Assembly (NCBI RefSeq): GCF_900698915.1
Contig: NZ_LR217710.1
Location: forward strand, 124,001-188,000
Direction: 5' to 3'
From: Buchnera aphidicola (Cinara curvipes)
Lineage (GTDB): Bacteria; Pseudomonadota; Gammaproteobacteria; Enterobacterales; Enterobacteriaceae
DNA length: 64,000 nt
A model generated the notes under the pieces. It was not told the DNA's origin, made no database searches, and saw nothing but the letters and a program-made list of their open reading frames with translations. Shown here piece by piece: positions 49,394 through 59,382 of the stretch; positions within the stretch are counted from its first letter, which is position 1; every line of letters begins with the position of its first letter. A program made the position numbers and the translations under genes.

Positions 49394-50119
49394 ATGAATA
49401 TTAATTTAATGAAAAATATGATTAAAGCCGGTGTCCATTTTGGACATCAAACACGATATTGGAATCCAAAAATGAAACCTTTCATTTTTGGTATAAAAAA
49501 TAAAGTACATATTATTAATTTAGAAAAAACATTGCCATTATTTAAATTAGCAATTATAGCTTTAAAAAAAATCATTCATAATAATGGAAAAATTTTATTT
49601 GTAGGTACTAAACCTGCAGCTAGTTTAGCTATAAAATCAATTGCTTTATCATGTCATCAGTTCTATGTAAATCATCGTTGGTTAGGTGGAATGTTAACTA
49701 ATTGGAAAACAGTTAGACAGTCTATCAGCAAATTAAAAGATTTAGAAAGACAATCAACTGATGGTACTTTTGATAAATTAACAAAAAAAGAGGTTTTATT
49801 ACGTATTAGACTATTAAATAAATTAGAAAATAGTTTAGGTGGAATTAAAAATATGGGTAGTTTACCGGATGCAATTTTTATTATTGATACTACTCATGAA
49901 CATATAGCAATTCAAGAAGCTAATCATTTAGGAATACCTATATTTGCTATTGTTGATACTAATTCTAGTCCTGAAGGCGTAAATTACATTATACCTGGAA
50001 ATGATGATGCTATTCGATCAATTAATTTATATTTAAGTATATTATCTGATTCTTTATCAAAATGTTATCGAGTAAAAAAAGAATCTAATATTTTAAAAAA
50101 AAGATTACAAGAACAATAA
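49394..50119 (+). CDS. rpsB: 30S ribosomal protein S2
   Basis: Small-subunit protein needed for binding of S1 and for initiation. From ATG 49394 the product has 241 residues, equal to E. coli S2. I choose this ATG because AGGAG (49382-49386) is 7 bases upstream; the ATG at 49388 is too close and the in-frame TTG at 49370 lies upstream of the ribosome-binding site. Strongly conserved: [53 protein letters not shown] and [13 protein letters not shown]. tsf follows 51 bases later. Confidence 0.98.
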   Translation: MNINLMKNMIKAGVHFGHQTRYWNPKMKPFIFGIKNKVHIINLEKTLPLFKLAIIALKKIIHNNGKILFVGTKPAASLAIKSIALSCHQFYVNHRWLGGMLTNWKTVRQSISKLKDLERQSTDGTFDKLTKKEVLLRIRLLNKLENSLGGIKNMGSLPDAIFIIDTTHEHIAIQEANHLGIPIFAIVDTNSSPEGVNYIIPGNDDAIRSINLYLSILSDSLSKCYRVKKESNILKKRLQEQ

Positions 50120-50170
50120 TTAAATTATTTCATATGCAATTATAATAATATTAACTGTTGGTAATATACA

Positions 50171-50986
50171 ATGAAAATTTCAATGCAACAAATAAAAGAA
50201 TTAAGGATTAAAACAGGGTCAGGATTTATGGAGTGTAAAACTGCTTTACAGAAATCTAATGGAGATATTAAAAAGGCAATTGATTATTTAAGAACATTAG
50301 GATTATATATAGCGGGTGAAAAAATATTACGTAAAACAAAATTTGGTCGTATTTTTTTATATAAAGATAAAAATTATGGTGTTCTTTTAGAATTAAATTC
50401 AGAAACAGATTTTGTATCAAATAATGATGAATTTAAAAATTTAGGACAAGAAATTGTTAATTATGCAGGTATAAATAAAATTTTTAGTTTAAAATCTTTA
50501 AATAATGTTTTTAATCTAAAAAAAATTTCTTTCATTTCTAAAGTTCGTGAAAATATAGTTATACGTAGAATACAGCATCTTACTGGAGGTGATTACATTG
50601 ACTCGTATATTCATCTAGGGAAAATTGGAGTTATTATATCTGGTAAAATTTTATTAAAGTCAATAAATAGATATAAAGAATATTTTAAAAATATATCTAT
50701 GCATATCGCTGCTTCTTGTCCCTTATATTTATCGGATCAAGATATTCCTAAAGAGATCTTAAAAAGAGAAAAAAATATTCAGGAAAATATTGCAAAAAAA
50801 ACTGGAAAAAATTCTCATGTATTAAAATCTATTGTAAATGGACGTATGAACAAATTTAAGGATAAAATTACATTATTACGTCAAAATTTTATTTTGGATC
50901 CTAAAACAAAAATAAGTGATTTTTTAAGTAGAAATTCTATTTTTATTAATTCTTTTGTGCGTTTTCAAGTAGGAGAGCATTTATAA
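50171..50986 (+). CDS. tsf: Elongation factor Ts
   Basis: Guanine nucleotide exchange factor for EF-Tu. It has 271 residues (E. coli 283). The N-terminal UBA-like domain reads IKELRIKTGSGFMECKTALQKSNGDIKKAIDYLR. The EF-Tu-contacting motif TDFV is present in LELNSETDFVSNNDEF (about residue 80). The core domain contains MHIAASCPLYLSDQDIPKEIL. It follows rpsB in the conserved rpsB-tsf-pyrH-frr order. The ribosome-binding site before ATG 50171 is weak, which suggests translation coupled to rpsB. Confidence 0.97.
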   Translation: MKISMQQIKELRIKTGSGFMECKTALQKSNGDIKKAIDYLRTLGLYIAGEKILRKTKFGRIFLYKDKNYGVLLELNSETDFVSNNDEFKNLGQEIVNYAGINKIFSLKSLNNVFNLKKISFISKVRENIVIRRIQHLTGGDYIDSYIHLGKIGVIISGKILLKSINRYKEYFKNISMHIAASCPLYLSDQDIPKEILKREKNIQENIAKKTGKNSHVLKSIVNGRMNKFKDKITLLRQNFILDPKTKISDFLSRNSIFINSFVRFQVGEHL

Positions 50987-51091
50987 ATTATTATTTATAT
51001 TTAATAATATAAATGTTTTATTTAAATTTATTATAAAATGTTTTTATATTACTTAACAGTAAAAATATAATATAGGTATTTATAATTTATT

Positions 51092-51814
51092 ATGAAAAAA
51101 AAAATTAAATATAATCGAATTTTATTGAAAATTAGTGGAGAATTCTTAAAAGGAAATCATGAATGTAGTATAAATGTTGTATTTATTGAAAAATTAATTA
51201 TACAAATAAAAAAATTACTAAAATTAGGTATTCAAATTGGATTAGTAATTGGAGGGGGGAATTTATTTAGAGGGTCTGATTTAGAAAAAATTGGAATGAG
51301 AAGAACAATATCAGATCAAATTGGAATGTTATCAACTGTAATTAATGGTTTATCTATATATGAATTATTGTATAAGAATAACATTAAAACTAGAATTTTT
51401 TCATCTTCTAATTTAGAAGGAGTTTGTGAGCGTTATAGATTAGATGAAGTTAATAAAGCTTTAGATGATGGTTATATTGTTATTTTTTGTTTTGGTCTTG
51501 GTATTCCATTTTTTACTACTGATTCTGCTGCTTGTATATATGGAATTGAAATAAAAGCAGATATTTTTTTAAAAGGTACAAAAGTAAATGGAGTTTATTC
51601 ATCTGATCCATTTATTAATCCGCTTGCTACACTGTATAAAAAACTAAAATACAAAGAAGTTTTACAAAAAAAAATAAAAGTTATGGATGATACATCATTA
51701 ATTTTAGCTCAGGAACATAAATTACCAATTATAGTTTTCAATATGTATAATCCTGTAATTTTATATGATTTAATAATAGGTAAAGATGGAATTGGAACTT
51801 TAATTTCAATATAA
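51092..51814 (+). CDS. pyrH: Uridylate kinase
   Basis: Hexameric bacterial UMP kinase making UDP for RNA and DNA precursors. It has 240 residues (E. coli 241). Motifs: LLKISGEFLKG at the phosphate-binding N-terminus, GLVIGGGNLFRG, RTISDQIGMLSTVINGL, FGLGIPFFTTDSAACIYGIEIKADIFLKGTKVNGVYSSDP, and the C-terminal VFNMYNP. It belongs to the amino-acid kinase family and is placed between tsf and frr as in enterobacteria. The regulatory GTP-site region is not separately assessable. Confidence 0.97.
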   Translation: MKKKIKYNRILLKISGEFLKGNHECSINVVFIEKLIIQIKKLLKLGIQIGLVIGGGNLFRGSDLEKIGMRRTISDQIGMLSTVINGLSIYELLYKNNIKTRIFSSSNLEGVCERYRLDEVNKALDDGYIVIFCFGLGIPFFTTDSAACIYGIEIKADIFLKGTKVNGVYSSDPFINPLATLYKKLKYKEVLQKKIKVMDDTSLILAQEHKLPIIVFNMYNPVILYDLIIGKDGIGTLISI

Positions 51815-51854
51815 AATATTAATAATTTTTTTATATTAGTGAGAGAATAATACT

Positions 51855-52412
51855 ATGATAAATACAATACAAGAAAAAGTTTATATTAGAATGAATAAAT
51901 GTTTTCTTTTATTTCAAAATGATTTAAATAAAATTCGCACAAATCATGTTACTACTTCATTATTAGATGATATTTTTATAGATTATTATGGTACATCTAC
52001 ACCTTTAAATCAGTTATCTAGTATAACTATTGAAAATTACAATACATTAAAGATTACACTTTTTGATATTTCTATAAAAAATATTGTTGAAAAATCTATT
52101 ATGAATTCTAAATTAGGATTAAATCCAATTTCTTCTGATTCTTGTATTAGAGTTCCCGTACCAAAAATAACGGAATCAAGAAGAAAAGATTTAATTAAAG
52201 TTATTAGAAATGATACAGAAAATGCTCGTATATTTATTAGAAATATAAGACGAGAGGCAAATGATCATATTAAATCTTTATTAAAGAAAAAAGAAATAAC
52301 TCAAGATTTAGAGAAAGAAGCTAAACAAAATATTCAAAAAAATACAAATTTATTTATTAAAAAAATAAATTCTATTTTAGCAATGAAAGAAAAAGAATTA
52401 TTAACAATTTGA
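51855..52412 (+). CDS. frr: Ribosome recycling factor
   Basis: Splits post-termination ribosomes together with EF-G. It has 185 residues, the same as in E. coli. The tRNA-mimicking helical bundle is recognisable: [44 protein letters not shown] and [48 protein letters not shown]. The ribosome-binding site is AGTGAGAGA before ATG 51855. In larger relatives dxr and uppS lie between frr and bamA; here bamA follows after 105 bases, so the two isoprenoid genes have been removed cleanly. Confidence 0.97.
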   Translation: MINTIQEKVYIRMNKCFLLFQNDLNKIRTNHVTTSLLDDIFIDYYGTSTPLNQLSSITIENYNTLKITLFDISIKNIVEKSIMNSKLGLNPISSDSCIRVPVPKITESRRKDLIKVIRNDTENARIFIRNIRREANDHIKSLLKKKEITQDLEKEAKQNIQKNTNLFIKKINSILAMKEKELLTI

Positions 52413-52517
52413 TCAAGTTACATATAATAAATTTTGATAATAAAATTCTTTATATTTAAAATTATAAAATTTATTAATTAATATACTTAAATATTTTATA
52501 TAGGAATATAGTAAAAA

Positions 52518-54947
52518 ATGTTATTTAAAAAAATTTTTTTTATATATTTTTTATTTTTTTCTTTATCTGTTTCTGCAACTAAAATAAATAATATTAGATA
52601 TATTACAATACACGGGGTTCAAAATATATCTCCTGATAATATTATAAAAATTTTTTCATCTAATTCATTTAATAGTGATAAATCAATTAATATATCTGAT
52701 AAAATTAAATATTTATTTGATACAAATATTTTTAATAAAATTAGCGCATCAAAGTTTAGAGATACATTAATTATTTTAGTAAAAGAATTTCCGTTCATTA
52801 GTAAGATTAGTATTTGTGGTAATAAAAATATTTCAGACCAGTATTTTACTGCATTGCTTAAAAAATTTAATCTACAAGAAAGAAAATATTTTAATACTGT
52901 TAACTTTAAGAATTTTTTTTATTTTTTAAGAAAAAAATATGAAGAAAAAGGATATTTTAATGTTCGCTGTAAAGTAATTAAAATACAATTACCTAATAAT
53001 AAATTGCATTTAAAAATTGTGATTCAAGAAGGATCTGTATCATCTGTATCAAATATTTTTATTGAAGGTAATAATTATTTTTCAAAAAAAAGTTTATTAA
53101 AACATGCATCTACATATAACGATAGTCTTTTGTGGAATTTTTTTTTATATCATACATATGATAGTTTTAAATTTAAAAAATCATTACATGATTTATATAA
53201 TTTTTATATAAATAACGGATACTATGATTTTAGAATTAATAAAATAAAAAAATATTTATCTAAAAATAGAAAAAATATTTATATAAAAATTAATCTTTAT
53301 GAAGGAAAACAATATAAGATTAAAAAAATTTTTATGAATAAATTTAGTGAATTATACAATTATAAAAAAACATATAAAATTGTTCATAGTTTGTTAAATA
53401 CTTATTATAATAAACATACTGTTAATCATATAAAAAAAAAAGTTAAGGATAATTTTTTAAAATTAGGATTATTAAATTGTGATGTTTTTTTTCATTTTGA
53501 TATTGATAAAAAAGATAAAAGAGTATTTTTGTATTTTTTAACTGATTTTAAAGAAACATATTTTATTAACAAAATTTTTTATACAGGTAATACTAATATA
53601 CAAAATAATTTTATAAATAGTTTTATTAGTAAAGGTAAAGATAATTTTTTTGACATTAATGTTGTTAAAAATTATTGTGGAAATTTATTTGATACTGGTT
53701 TATTTCATAAAATAAAAGTACTTGTAAATAAACAAGTAGGTAGTAAAAATTTATTAAATATTTATCTCTTTTTTATAGAAAATAAAAATACTAGAGATGT
53801 AAATATCTCTACTAACGTTGAAAAAGAAAGAGGGCTGTTATTACGATTGCTTTTTATTGAAAAAAATTTAATTGGAACTGGAACCGAATTATATGTTAAA
53901 ATTTTAAAAAATTTCTCTGATACAAATATAAATATTTGTTCAATAAAACGATTAGGGTTATTAAAAAATTTTTTTTTAAAATCAGATGCTTTTTTAAATT
54001 CTTTTAAGAAAAAGTATTTTGACTCAAATAGTCATATTAATAAAATATATGGTTTTTATACGTCTATATATACACCATTTATTAAAAATAAAAAATTTTC
54101 TATTTCTTGTGGTTATGAAAAAATACAAGTATTAAATAATATTTTACATGTTTCTTTATTAGAATATTTATTATCACTTCCAAAAGATTTTTTTTTAAAT
54201 TATAAAACAAATAATTTTTTTATTAATGATTTTTTTATTAAATATATGTTTGATTTCAACAATATAAAAGAAAAAGATTTTCTTAAAATGGGTATACATG
54301 CAAAATTTTTAGGTAAATTAATATTACCTTTTTCTAATAATTTTTATCATAAAATTTTTTTTAGTTTAAATCAGTATCTTCCGTTAGAAAGTGTATATAA
54401 TATTATGTTACATAATTATATAGAGTTTGGTTCTGGTTTTGCGATAGGTAAATATATTATACCATTTTATGAAAATTATAAATTTTATAAAAAAAAATTA
54501 AAAAGTGGTTTTAATGATAACTCTATTGGTCCTACAGCAATATATTATAAAAATAATATTGATAAACATTTTAATGATAAAGAAAAAGTAAAATCAAATT
54601 TTTTTCCTTCTACTGAATTTATAGGTGGGGATATGATGTTGCATGCTAATACTGAATTGTTATTTCCACCTTTTAAAATATCAAAAAAATTTTTAAAATC
54701 ATTTCAAAGTGGAATATTTATAGATGCAGTTAATATTTGGAATACTAAATGGAAAAATAGAACTTTTTTATATTCTATTAAAAATTCTTTAAAATTTAGT
54801 GATCCCGGTCAAGTTCATTTATCTCTTGGGACGTTTTTTCATCTTGATTCTTTTTTTGGTCCTATAACTTTTACATTTGCTCTTCCTTTATATCCATATA
54901 ATATTTATAATCATTGTGTAAATAGATTTAGTGTTGATTTAAAATAA
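52518..54947 (+). CDS. bamA: Outer membrane protein assembly factor BamA
   Basis: Omp85 protein that inserts beta-barrel proteins into the outer membrane. It has 809 residues (E. coli 810). A signal peptide is evident (FFIYFLFFSLSVSA, cleavage near residue 20), followed by five POTRA repeats (to about 420) and a 16-strand barrel. The sequence is very diverged and rich in Lys, Asn and Phe, but landmarks such as IRYITIHGVQNISPDNI, IFIEGNNYFSKKSL, NLIGTGTELYV, FIGGDMMLHANTELLFPP and FFGPITFTFALPL are present. The last strand ends RFSVDLK, three residues short of the usual terminal aromatic. The +1 frame continues I-T-L-H-W then TAG. Very few outer-membrane clients are likely to remain. Confidence 0.95.
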   Translation: MLFKKIFFIYFLFFSLSVSATKINNIRYITIHGVQNISPDNIIKIFSSNSFNSDKSINISDKIKYLFDTNIFNKISASKFRDTLIILVKEFPFISKISICGNKNISDQYFTALLKKFNLQERKYFNTVNFKNFFYFLRKKYEEKGYFNVRCKVIKIQLPNNKLHLKIVIQEGSVSSVSNIFIEGNNYFSKKSLLKHASTYNDSLLWNFFLYHTYDSFKFKKSLHDLYNFYINNGYYDFRINKIKKYLSKNRKNIYIKINLYEGKQYKIKKIFMNKFSELYNYKKTYKIVHSLLNTYYNKHTVNHIKKKVKDNFLKLGLLNCDVFFHFDIDKKDKRVFLYFLTDFKETYFINKIFYTGNTNIQNNFINSFISKGKDNFFDINVVKNYCGNLFDTGLFHKIKVLVNKQVGSKNLLNIYLFFIENKNTRDVNISTNVEKERGLLLRLLFIEKNLIGTGTELYVKILKNFSDTNINICSIKRLGLLKNFFLKSDAFLNSFKKKYFDSNSHINKIYGFYTSIYTPFIKNKKFSISCGYEKIQVLNNILHVSLLEYLLSLPKDFFLNYKTNNFFINDFFIKYMFDFNNIKEKDFLKMGIHAKFLGKLILPFSNNFYHKIFFSLNQYLPLESVYNIMLHNYIEFGSGFAIGKYIIPFYENYKFYKKKLKSGFNDNSIGPTAIYYKNNIDKHFNDKEKVKSNFFPSTEFIGGDMMLHANTELLFPPFKISKKFLKSFQSGIFIDAVNIWNTKWKNRTFLYSIKNSLKFSDPGQVHLSLGTFFHLDSFFGPITFTFALPLYPYNIYNHCVNRFSVDLK

Positions 54948-55000
54948 CTTTACATTGGTAGAAAATTTTTTATAAATTTTTTTATATAAGAGATATAATT

Positions 55001-55459
55001 ATGAAAGATACGAAAGATTTAAAATATATTTTAAATATAAATGATATTTTAAAAATTTTACCACACCGTTTTCCTTTTTTATTAATTGATAAAATATTGG
55101 ATTATAAAAAGAAAAAATATATACATACTTTAAAAAATATTACTGCTAATGATTTTTTTTTTTTTGGTCACTTTCCAGAAAAATTTATTTTTCCTGGTGT
55201 TTTGATTATAGAATCAATTGCTCAGTCTAGTAGCATTCTTCTTTTTTATTATAAAAGTAATATTAAAAAAAGTAAAAAAACATGTTGTTTAACTGGAGTA
55301 AATAATACTACTTTTATTCATCCGGTATATCCAGGTGATCAAATGGTTGTAGAAGTATTTTTTAAAAGAAAATTATTAGAAGTTTATTTTTTTTATGGAG
55401 TTGTATTAGTAAATAATATTATAGTATGTAAATCTACTATTTCATTATCTTTTTTATAA
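55001..55459 (+). CDS. fabZ: 3-hydroxyacyl-[acyl-carrier-protein] dehydratase FabZ
   Basis: Dehydrates beta-hydroxyacyl-ACP in fatty acid synthesis. It has 152 residues (E. coli 151). The hot-dog fold motifs are present: ILPHRFPFLLIDKILDYK, the active-site GHFPEKFIFPGVLIIESIAQSSSILLF with the catalytic histidine and glutamate, and the strand with HPVYPGDQMVVEVFFKRK. It follows bamA by 53 bases; skp and the lpxD/lpxA genes that surround it in E. coli are absent, in keeping with a loss of lipid A synthesis. Confidence 0.96.
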   Translation: MKDTKDLKYILNINDILKILPHRFPFLLIDKILDYKKKKYIHTLKNITANDFFFFGHFPEKFIFPGVLIIESIAQSSSILLFYYKSNIKKSKKTCCLTGVNNTTFIHPVYPGDQMVVEVFFKRKLLEVYFFYGVVLVNNIIVCKSTISLSFL

Positions 55460-55753
55460 TGGTTATTTTTTATAAAATTGAATATTTATATAATTTATAT
55501 ATTTATCCAAAATTAAAACTATTAGAATTTTAAATATTTATTTGAATAATTATTTATTAATATTTGATTTTGAATTAAAATATATTCTAACTAAATAATT
55601 AATTTTAATAAAATTATTGAATATATCAATTATGTTATGAAATATATATTTTTTTATATTTATATTTTTACTAAAATTGTAATATACAATTATTTCATTT
55701 AAATATTTATTTTATATTTAATTTTTATTATTATTTTTAGGTTAAACAAATAC
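55460..55753. other. Intergenic region between fabZ and dnaE
   Basis: Just under 300 bases with no ORF or RNA gene seen. It precedes the GTG start of dnaE and probably holds its promoter, but I cannot pick a single convincing -10/-35 pair. Confidence 0.5.
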
Positions 55754-58700
55754 GTGAAAAATTTTGTACATATTAGAGTGCATAGTGATTATTCTATGAT
55801 AGATGGAATTATTAAACCAGAAAAGTTAATAGAATATGCTAAAAAAATAAATATGCAATCATTAGGAATATCTGATTTAAATAATTTGCACGGGGTTATT
55901 AAATTTTATTCTTCTGCTTTTAAAGTAGGTATTAAACCTATTATTGGTGTCGATATTATTGTTTTGTCAAATATTATTACTGATTGTAAATTTAATTTAA
56001 CTTTATTAGCTAAAAATAATTATGGTTATAAAAATATTATTGAATTATTATCTGAATCATATCAATTAGGATATGATGATAATTCTGGATTAATAATAAA
56101 TATGGATAATTTATTGAAATTTAGAAAAGGTTTATTAATTCTGTCAGGAGGGATGAAAGGAGATATTGGTCAATGTATATTTAATAATGATATAAATTCA
56201 TTAAATCACTGTATTTTATTTTATAAAAAATATTTTCCAAATAATTATTATTTAGAAATTTCTCGATTAGGTAAAATTAGAGAAGAAGAATATATTGAAT
56301 ATATTAAATATATTTCTTATAGGTATTCTTTACCCGTTATTGCTACTAATGAAGTTGTTTTTTTAAAAAGAAATGACTTTAAAGTTCACAAAATAAAAGT
56401 AGCTATTTACAAAAAAAAAACTATTACTGATCCAAAATTTGTATACGAATACACTGAAAATCAATTTTTAAAAAGTCAAGATGATATGATTAATATGTTT
56501 TATGATTTTCCTGAATCAATTATAAATAGTGTTGAACTTTCAAAACGTTGTAATGTAATTATACCTTCTGGATCTTATTTTTTACCGGTATTTCCTACAG
56601 GATCTGTGGATCTTTATCAGTTTTTTGTAAAAAAAGCTAAAAAGGGATTAAATTTGCGTTTAATAAGTATATTTCCTGATAAATCTCAAAGATTAATTAA
56701 AAAAAAAATATATTTTTCTAGATTAAATTATGAATTGTATATTATAAAAAAAATGGGATTTATTAGTTATTTTCTTATTGTAATGGAATTTATTCAATGG
56801 GCTAAAAATAATGATATACCAGTAGGTCCTGGTAGAGGTTCTGGTTCTGGTTCTTTAGTATCTTTTTCTTTGAATATTACAGAAATAGATCCTTTACAAT
56901 TTGATTTATTATTTGAGCGTTTTTTAAATCCTGATCGTGTCTCTTTACCGGATTTTGATGTTGATTTTTGTATGGAAAAAAGAGATTTAGTAATTGATCA
57001 TGTTTCAGAAAAATATGGTCGTAATTCTGTTTCTCAAATTATTACTTTTGGAACAATGGCAGCCAAAGCAGTTATTAGAGATGTGGGTAGGGTTCTTGGT
57101 TATCCTTATGGTTTAATAAATAAAATTTCTAAATTAATTCCTCTAGATCCTAAAATGAATTTAAAAAAAGCGTTTTCTATTCAAAAAGAATTAATGGATT
57201 TATATAATCATAATAATGATATTAAAATATTAATTGATATAGCTAAGAAATTAGAAGGAGTAACACGTAATGTAGGAAAACATGCAGGAGGTGTTGTTAT
57301 TTCTCCTACAAAAATTTCTGATTTTGTACCTATATTATGTGATTCTAAGGGAGAAAATCAAATTACACAGTTTGATAAGAATGATCTTGAATTTATAGGT
57401 TTAGTTAAATTTGATTTTTTAGGTTTAAAAACATTAACTATGATTCAAATGATTATTAAAACTATTAATACACAAAATAAATATAAAAAAAAAAAGTTTA
57501 TTCTTAATCAAATAAATCTAAAAGATAAAAAAAGTTTTTTATTATTAAATAAATCTGAAACAATATCTGTATTTCAATTAGAATCTATAGGAATGAGAAA
57601 TTTGATTAAACGGTTACAACCTTCTTCTTTTGAAGATATTGTTGCTCTTGTTGCTTTATATCGTCCCGGTCCTTTACAATCAGGTATGGTAGATAATTTT
57701 ATAAATCGTAAACATGGAAAAGAAACAATTTCATATCCAGATTATAGATGGCAACATAAGTTATTAAAACCTATATTAAAATCAACATATGGTATAATTT
57801 TATATCAAGAGCAAGTTATGAAAATTTCTCAGGTTTTATCTAAATTTACTCCTAGCGAAGCAGATATTTTAAGAAGAGCTATGGCAAAAAAAGATCCTAT
57901 AGAAATGAATAATCAACGTAATTTGTTTCAATTAGGTGCTTCAAAAAATTCCATTTGTTTAAATTTATCAAAAAAGATTTTTAATTTACTAGAAAAATTT
58001 TCTGCTTATGGTTTTAATAAATCACATTCAGTTACTTATGCATTATTAGCTTATCAAACGTTATGGTTAAAGGCAAATTATTCTTCTGAATTTATGGCTT
58101 CTGCTATGACTTTAGATATGATGAATACTAATAAAATAATTAATTTAATTCATGATGCTCGTAGAATGAAATTAATTATTATTCCTCCAAATGTAAATAT
58201 TAGTAATTATCATTTTACTGTTAATAAAAATAAAGAAATAGTATATGGTTTAGGGGCAATAAAAGGATTAGGAAAGTCATCTATTGATATTATTCTTAGT
58301 GAAAGAAAAAAAAATAATAATTCATTTGCTAATTTTTTAGATTTTTGTATGTGTTTACATTTAAAAAAAATAACACGACATGTTTTTGAAATCTTAGTTA
58401 TGTCAGGAGCATGTGACTGTTTTAATATATGTCGTATTACATTATTTAATCATATTGAATATTCAATAAAAATTGTTAAACAAAAAGTTTTATCTATTTA
58501 TTCACAACAAAATGATTTATTCAAATTGAATGATTTTATATTAAAGAGAGTATTATTAAAAAATAATCATAAAAAAAAAATAGTAAATAAAATAAATTTT
58601 TACAATTTTGTTTCAAAAATATTAAAATGGGAGAGAAAAGTTTTAGGTTTTTATCTTACAGTTCACCCTGTTAAAAATTTTTTAAAAGAAATGTATTATT

Positions 58701-59269
58701 ATACTGGCGGAATAAGATTATATGATTGTATATTACAAAACAAAAATAGTGATATTATACTTTCAGGTATGATTTTTTCTATTAAATTAGCATTTACTAA
58801 AAATAAAGATAAATTTTATATTATTACTTTAGAAGATTCATATAGTCGTTTAGATGTTTTTTTCTTTGATAATTCTAATAATTTATTAGATCAAGAATAT
58901 TATAAAAAAAATATGATTATTATAATTATAGGAAAATTATCATTTGATTCTTTTAGTAATAGATCAAGGGTATTAGTAAATAAAATATATAACATTGAAA
59001 AATTCCGAGCTAAGAAAATGCATACTATAAAGGTGTATATTAAAAACAATTATATAAATAATAAAAATATATTTGATTATTTATATAATTATTTAACAAA
59101 TAAAGTTAATAAAGGAACAGTTTTTTTAAAATTCATTCAACCTGAAAAACATAATATACAACATAATTTGTTTAGTATAAAATATATGATATATCCTGAC
59201 AATAATTTTTTAAATTATTTAAAAGTATTTAAAAAAAATATAATAATTAAATTAAATTTTTTTAAGTAA
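55754..59269 (+). CDS. dnaE: DNA polymerase III subunit alpha
   Basis: Replicative polymerase of the C family. It has 1171 residues (E. coli 1160). The N-terminal PHP domain begins FVHIRVHSDYSMIDGI. The catalytic aspartates are Asp400 and Asp402 in LPDFDVDFCMEKRD and Asp554 in VKFDFLGLKTLTMI. Further motifs include VGPGRGSGSGSLVSF, VALYRPGPLQSGMV, LYQEQVMKISQVLS and FNKSHSVTYALLAYQT. A clamp-binding QNDLF is visible near residue 922. The OB-fold and C-terminal region (after about 990) is much less conserved. The start is GTG 55754, matching the family N-terminus. Three A runs of 10 or 11 bases are in frame (56411, 57485, 58571). Confidence 0.98.
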   Translation: MKNFVHIRVHSDYSMIDGIIKPEKLIEYAKKINMQSLGISDLNNLHGVIKFYSSAFKVGIKPIIGVDIIVLSNIITDCKFNLTLLAKNNYGYKNIIELLSESYQLGYDDNSGLIINMDNLLKFRKGLLILSGGMKGDIGQCIFNNDINSLNHCILFYKKYFPNNYYLEISRLGKIREEEYIEYIKYISYRYSLPVIATNEVVFLKRNDFKVHKIKVAIYKKKTITDPKFVYEYTENQFLKSQDDMINMFYDFPESIINSVELSKRCNVIIPSGSYFLPVFPTGSVDLYQFFVKKAKKGLNLRLISIFPDKSQRLIKKKIYFSRLNYELYIIKKMGFISYFLIVMEFIQWAKNNDIPVGPGRGSGSGSLVSFSLNITEIDPLQFDLLFERFLNPDRVSLPDFDVDFCMEKRDLVIDHVSEKYGRNSVSQIITFGTMAAKAVIRDVGRVLGYPYGLINKISKLIPLDPKMNLKKAFSIQKELMDLYNHNNDIKILIDIAKKLEGVTRNVGKHAGGVVISPTKISDFVPILCDSKGENQITQFDKNDLEFIGLVKFDFLGLKTLTMIQMIIKTINTQNKYKKKKFILNQINLKDKKSFLLLNKSETISVFQLESIGMRNLIKRLQPSSFEDIVALVALYRPGPLQSGMVDNFINRKHGKETISYPDYRWQHKLLKPILKSTYGIILYQEQVMKISQVLSKFTPSEADILRRAMAKKDPIEMNNQRNLFQLGASKNSICLNLSKKIFNLLEKFSAYGFNKSHSVTYALLAYQTLWLKANYSSEFMASAMTLDMMNTNKIINLIHDARRMKLIIIPPNVNISNYHFTVNKNKEIVYGLGAIKGLGKSSIDIILSERKKNNNSFANFLDFCMCLHLKKITRHVFEILVMSGACDCFNICRITLFNHIEYSIKIVKQKVLSIYSQQNDLFKLNDFILKRVLLKNNHKKKIVNKINFYNFVSKILKWERKVLGFYLTVHPVKNFLKEMYYYTGGIRLYDCILQNKNSDIILSGMIFSIKLAFTKNKDKFYIITLEDSYSRLDVFFFDNSNNLLDQEYYKKNMIIIIIGKLSFDSFSNRSRVLVNKIYNIEKFRAKKMHTIKVYIKNNYINNKNIFDYLYNYLTNKVNKGTVFLKFIQPEKHNIQHNLFSIKYMIYPDNNFLNYLKVFKKNIIIKLNFFK

Positions 59270-59382
59270 ATATTCAATATAAAAAATTTTATTAAATATT
59301 TTTAAAAATTTTTTATATATAATAATTAATAATTATTTATTTAAATATATTTTTATATGTATTTTATTAGAGTTAATAAAAA

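Noticed and set aside
59321-59337. AATAATT-AAT-AATTATT inverted repeat between dnaE and proS
   Set aside because: A seven-base A/T-only palindrome is expected by chance in this composition and no T run follows it.
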